Shown here: positions 6,565 through 7,287 of the stretch, piece by piece
How the letters are laid out: every line of letters begins with the position of its first letter
Numbering within the stretch: position 1 is the first letter of the stretch
NCBI GenBank assembly: GCA_030832235.1
Contig: JAURJO010000251.1
Coordinates: 1 to 7,287 of the forward strand
Origin: Verrucomicrobiota bacterium
Lineage (GTDB): Bacteria; Verrucomicrobiota; Verrucomicrobiia; Opitutales; Opitutaceae
DNA: 7,287 bases
Reading direction: 5' to 3'
Position numbers and translations under genes: made by a program
The notes under the pieces: model-generated
Databases searched by the model: none
What the model was told of the DNA's origin: nothing
What the model saw: only the letters and a program-made list of their open reading frames with translations

Positions 6565-7287
6565 ATGAAAGAATTCCACGTTTCCCGCCGTCGTTTCATG
6601 CAGCGTTGCGCCGCATTCGCCGCGGTTTCCGGCGTGCCGGTCTGGTTCGCCGAGCGCCAGCTGGTCGCCGCTGAAGCTGTGCGTCGACGCCGGCTTTCGC
6701 CAAACGACCGTCCGGGCATAGCGCTGGTGGGCGCGGGCGGGCAGGGGACCAACGACGCCCGCAACGCCGCCAACTGGGGCGACGTGCGGCTGGTCTGCGA
6801 CGTCGACCGCAAGCGCGCCGCGAGCGCCATCGAGAAACTCACCGTCGAGGGCCGCAAACCCGAGGACTGCGCGGATTTCCGGCGCGTGCTGGAACGCGAC
6901 GACATCGACGTGGTGATCAACGGCACGCCCGACCACTGGCACACGCTGGTCAACCTCGGCTGCGCGCGCGCCGGGAAGGATGTTTACGCGGAGAAGCCGC
7001 TGACGCTCACCATCGACGAGGGCCGCCGGCTCGTGGCAGCGGTGCGGAAGGCAGGCATCGTGCTGCAAACGGGCACCCAGCAGCGCAGCTCGCAGCGGTT
7101 CCGTCTCGCGTGCGAACTCGTGCGGAACCAGCGCATCGGAAAATTGCGCGAGGCCAACGTCTGGCTGCCCGCGGGACTGCGGGAGGGGCCGTTCAAGACC
7201 GCCGCGGTGCCGGAGGAGCTGAATTGGGATTTCTGGCAGGGCCCGGCGGCCGCCCACGAGTACGTGCCGGAGCGCTGCCACCGTACG
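6565..7287 (+). CDS. Tat-exported Gfo/Idh/MocA family oxidoreductase, N-terminal part (3' end outside the window)
   Basis: The 241 visible residues begin MKEFHVSRRRFMQ, a twin-arginine signal (SRRRFM, 7-12) followed by a moderately hydrophobic stretch (about 15-28). This suggests folded, cofactor-loaded export to the periplasm. The Rossmann domain follows: GIALVGAGGQG (51-61) binds NAD(P), VCDVD (77-81) ends the second strand, VVINGTPDHWH (116-126) is the family's conserved loop, and AEKPLT (142-147) carries the expected catalytic Lys144. LQTGTQQRSS (167-176) opens the C-terminal substrate domain, and LNWDFWQGPA (219-228) is typical of the Tat-exported subgroup of planctomycetes and Verrucomicrobia. 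Full members usually run to roughly 400-450 residues, so about half is seen. The family oxidises, reduces or hydrolyses sugars and inositols, often with tightly bound NAD; the exact substrate cannot be read here. The ATG at 6565 is chosen because it places the Tat motif at the N-terminus. No Shine-Dalgarno is visible upstream. Confidence 0.93.
   Translation, partial: MKEFHVSRRRFMQRCAAFAAVSGVPVWFAERQLVAAEAVRRRRLSPNDRPGIALVGAGGQGTNDARNAANWGDVRLVCDVDRKRAASAIEKLTVEGRKPEDCADFRRVLERDDIDVVINGTPDHWHTLVNLGCARAGKDVYAEKPLTLTIDEGRRLVAAVRKAGIVLQTGTQQRSSQRFRLACELVRNQRIGKLREANVWLPAGLREGPFKTAAVPEELNWDFWQGPAAAHEYVPERCHRT

Noticed and set aside
6538..7281. Minus-strand open frame opposite the oxidoreductase
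   Set aside because: The + strand encodes unmistakable Tat, Rossmann and EKP motifs; the minus-strand frame has no recognisable family.

Overview
This is a GC-rich, densely coded window with six protein genes, all on the + strand. Together they cover nearly all of it. The gene families and base composition suggest a Verrucomicrobiota member, probably close to Opitutaceae: PQQ-like beta-propeller proteins with signal peptides, a DUF2851 protein, a Tat-type Gfo/Idh/MocA oxidoreductase, and start codons without clear Shine-Dalgarno sites. This placement is inference from gene content, because no marker gene is present.

Layout. From the left edge to 872 is the 3' part of a PQQ-like beta-propeller gene. 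It overlaps by 4 bases (ATGA) a second, complete and secreted propeller gene of the same broad type (869-2227). Six bases later, in the same frame, a DUF2851 gene begins at a GTG (2234-3457). After a 79-base gap comes cimA, (R)-citramalate synthase (3537-5099), the only gene here with a firm metabolic assignment. It opens the threonine-independent route to isoleucine. Three bases after its stop begins a secreted protein of unknown function (5103-6491), with a short beta-sandwich-like N-terminal region followed by what looks like a five-bladed propeller of glycoside-hydrolase type. A 73-base gap holding a small hairpin and a possible promoter leads to the start of a Tat-exported Gfo/Idh/MocA oxidoreductase (6565 to the right edge, incomplete).

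How the genes may work together. The first three genes are packed like one operon, and cimA plus the following gene like a second. The products do not form an obvious single pathway. The two propellers, the unknown secreted protein and the Tat oxidoreductase are all predicted to be exported, and would fit the extracytoplasmic sugar-processing lifestyle common in this phylum. CimA is a cytoplasmic housekeeping enzyme.

I see no CRISPR array, RNA gene, transposase, phage gene or defence system. The best candidates for a second look are the uncharacterised secreted propeller protein and a palindromic, repeat-like stretch translated as a low-complexity linker inside the DUF2851 gene. I found no convincing new biological system in this window.
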